Below the pieces are notes generated by a model, which was not told where the DNA came from, ran no database searches, and saw only the letters and a list, made by a program, of their open reading frames with translations. From Flavobacterium haoranii (GTDB lineage Bacteria; Bacteroidota; Bacteroidia; Flavobacteriales; Flavobacteriaceae), in contig QKBC01000021.1 of the NCBI GenBank assembly GCA_003246205.1, positions 1 through 64,000 on the forward strand: a stretch of 64,000 nucleotides of DNA, in the 5' to 3' direction. A program made the translations under genes and the position numbers. Positions 62,301-64,000 of this stretch are shown one piece after another; position 1 is the stretch's first letter, and each line of letters opens with the position of its first letter.

Positions 62301-63043
62301 CAGTCTACTACATTTTTAATTTTGGCTAAAGCCTCTTCTGCTGATTGCACCTTATCATTTAATTCATCTTTAATGATTCTTCCGTCTTTAAGCACTATAG
62401 TTCGTGAACTAAAAGCAGCAATATCGGGTTCGTGGGTTACAAAAACTATTGTTTTACCCTGTTTATTCAGTTTTTGAAACAATGCCATGATTTCATAGGA
62501 TGTTTTTGTATCTAAATTTCCTGTTGCCTCATCTGCTAAAATAACTACAGGACTGTTGACCAATGACCTTGCAATGGCTACCCTTTGTTGTTGACCTCCG
62601 GATAATTGCCCTGGTGTATGGTATAACCGATCTGACAATCCTACTAATTTCAAAGATTCAACCGCTTTCTCTTTCCGTTCTGCTGAAGTAATATTGCTAT
62701 TGTAAAATAATGGTAATTCAACATTTTCTATAGATGTTGTTCTGGGAAGCAAGTTATACGATTGAAAAATAAAGCCGATCTTTTCATTTCGAATAGATGC
62801 TAATTGGTTTTTACTCAACTCTTTTACAGAAACATTATCAATCTCATACGTTCCTGATGTTGGTTGGTCTAAACAACCTAAAATATTCAACATAGTACTT
62901 TTCCCGGAACCACTAGACCCCATTATAGTTACAAACTCTCCTTCTTTGATGTCAAATGAAATTCCTCTTAAAGCATGTACAATTTCATCTCCCATCACAA
63001 AAGAACGCTTAAGATCTTCTACTTTAATGATCGTTTTTTTCAT
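62300..63043 (-). CDS. MacB/LolD-type ABC transporter ATPase
   Basis: 247 residues. Walker A GSSGSGKST (42-50), Q-loop FIFQSYNLLPR, signature LSGGQQQR, Walker B VVILADEAT, H-loop FVTHEPD. The group is the MacB/LolD/FtsE subfamily. A ~25-residue C-terminal tail beyond the core is present. It overlaps the permease by one base and follows the membrane fusion protein by two bases. Confidence 0.95.
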   Translation of the reverse strand: MKKTIIKVEDLKRSFVMGDEIVHALRGISFDIKEGEFVTIMGSSGSGKSTMLNILGCLDQPTSGTYEIDNVSVKELSKNQLASIRNEKIGFIFQSYNLLPRTTSIENVELPLFYNSNITSAERKEKAVESLKLVGLSDRLYHTPGQLSGGQQQRVAIARSLVNSPVVILADEATGNLDTKTSYEIMALFQKLNKQGKTIVFVTHEPDIAAFSSRTIVLKDGRIIKDELNDKVQSAEEALAKIKNVVD

Positions 63044-63045
63044 TA

Positions 63046-64000
63046 TTATTTCTTTTTTCCCGGTGGTTTAGGCATAAAAGGACTTTCGACACTACTACTC
63101 TCTGCACTGGCTTCCTGTCCGCTGACTTCTTTCAAACCATACACAACTTCTTCTCCTTCCAATAAATTACTCAGAACTTGAACATTAACACCATCACTTG
63201 CGCCAAGTTTTACATTTCTGGGTACTACTTGATTATTCTCTAATATCCACAATGTTACTTCATTTTCATTACTAACAGGCGACTTTTGAGGGCTTTCATC
63301 GTTTGTTGTTTCACTTTGTTTATTAAATTGTTCCAAATAAGCTTCATTGGGAGTAAAATTAACCGCCTTGGCTTCTACGGTCAGCACATCTTGTAATTCT
63401 AAAGTATAAATTGAAATCGTTGCGGTTAATCCCGGTTTTAACTTTAATTCCGGATTTTCTGCTTTTATAACTACAGTATAGGTCACAACATTTGACGTGG
63501 TAGTAGGGTTTAGTCTTACCTGCGTTATCTTCCCGGAAAATTCTTCATCCTGATAAGCGTCTACCGTAAACGTTACTCGTTGCCCTTCTTTCACCTGTCC
63601 GATATCGGCCTCATCTACATCAGCCTCAACCTGCATCTCTTTTAAATCTTTTGCAATAGTAAATAGCGTCGGAGTACTGTAACTTGCCGCTACTGTTTGC
63701 CCTTCATCTACATCTCTTGACAACACCACTCCATCTATAGGAGAATAAATATTGGCATAACTTAAATTGGTTTGCGCTTTTTGTAATTCCGACAGCTTTT
63801 GAATTGCAGCACTTTTTGCATTATTATAGTTGTATCTTGCCTCATCATAATCAGATTTACTGATTACACTATTCTCAAAAAGTGTTTTTTGTCTTTTGTA
63901 AATTGTTTCCAGATAGTTTTGTTCATTTAAAGCACTGTCATAAGAGGCTTTTGCTTGTACAAGTGCTGCCTGAAGATTGGTTTTATCCAATTCGGCAATT
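63046..64000 (-). CDS. MacA/HlyD-type periplasmic adaptor (5' end beyond the window)
   Basis: 314 residues or more are visible. The frame continues past the right edge (I-A-E-L-D-K-T-N precedes), so the start, signal anchor and first half of the lipoyl domain are missing. The alpha-hairpin coiled coil (about the first 85 residues, AALVQAKASYDSALNEQNYL) is followed by lipoyl-half IYSPIDGVVLSRDVDEGQTV and beta-barrel domains (VTFTVDAYQDEEFSGKITQVRLNP). The C-terminal tail is Pro/Lys-rich. It links the MacB pair to an outer-membrane TolC-like channel not seen here. First visible gene of the efflux operon. Confidence 0.93.
   Translation of the reverse strand, partial: IAELDKTNLQAALVQAKASYDSALNEQNYLETIYKRQKTLFENSVISKSDYDEARYNYNNAKSAAIQKLSELQKAQTNLSYANIYSPIDGVVLSRDVDEGQTVAASYSTPTLFTIAKDLKEMQVEADVDEADIGQVKEGQRVTFTVDAYQDEEFSGKITQVRLNPTTTSNVVTYTVVIKAENPELKLKPGLTATISIYTLELQDVLTVEAKAVNFTPNEAYLEQFNKQSETTNDESPQKSPVSNENEVTLWILENNQVVPRNVKLGASDGVNVQVLSNLLEGEEVVYGLKEVSGQEASAESSSVESPFMPKPPGKKK

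Overview
The window looks like a chromosomal segment of a Flavobacteriaceae bacterium, probably Flavobacterium or a close relative. The DNA is AT-rich. At least fourteen genes carry the Bacteroidota -7 promoter element TAnnTTTG close to their start. Four secreted giants end in type IX secretion (T9SS) sorting domains, two TonB receptors carry N-terminal carboxypeptidase-like regulatory domains, and the MurF-Alr fusion and the purH-mreBCD-mrdA-rodA order are typical of this family. Most of the window is housekeeping and core envelope biology. No gene-free stretch exceeds 300 bases, and I saw no rRNA, CRISPR array, prophage or complete insertion sequence. Layout: positions 1-7523 hold a giant T9SS type B adhesin that runs off the left edge. 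7686-13148 holds lpxH, an MFS transporter, recJ and adenine deaminase. 13165-14041 is a small accessory patch: a GIY-YIG nuclease gene bracketed by a perfect 33-bp inverted repeat, a HopJ-family gene and a third, interrupted repeat copy. 14046-21677 holds osmC, an orphan lipoprotein, rsmI, a Glu-rich protein, tdk, murF-alr, mscL and asd. 21683-28822 is the most interesting block. Two ZnuD-like TonB-dependent receptors are interleaved with three small His/Cys membrane proteins sharing a DCPIC motif and an R-G/A-PP tail, followed by two His-rich DUF4625-like lipoproteins. I read it as an uncharacterised metal-acquisition locus, most likely for zinc, with copper as the alternative. 28901-32328 holds a prolyl endopeptidase and an ABC permease. 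32458-39608 holds purH and the rod-shape/elongasome operon. 39616-43416 holds a lipoprotein nuclease, a coiled-coil protein, rplY, prs, tRNA-Leu(CAA) and pth. 43464-49055 carries two tandem mosaic paralogues of a secreted zinc metalloprotease. 49217-52675 holds ribF, a JmjC-like cupin protein and an M20 peptidase. 52841-57367 is a second large secreted multidomain protein. 57491-59278 holds recX, a 44-residue basic ORF with its own promoter, and thiL. 59279-64000 holds a MacA-MacB efflux operon joined to a LytS/LytR-type two-component pair and runs off the right edge. Several gene starts are revised from promoter position (purH, thiL, ribF, pth, second metalloprotease), because upstream alternative start codons fall in or before the -7 box or the tRNA. 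Well-formed stem-loops separate most transcription units and are listed as terminators. All calls come from reading the sequence and from memory of protein families; no searches were run.
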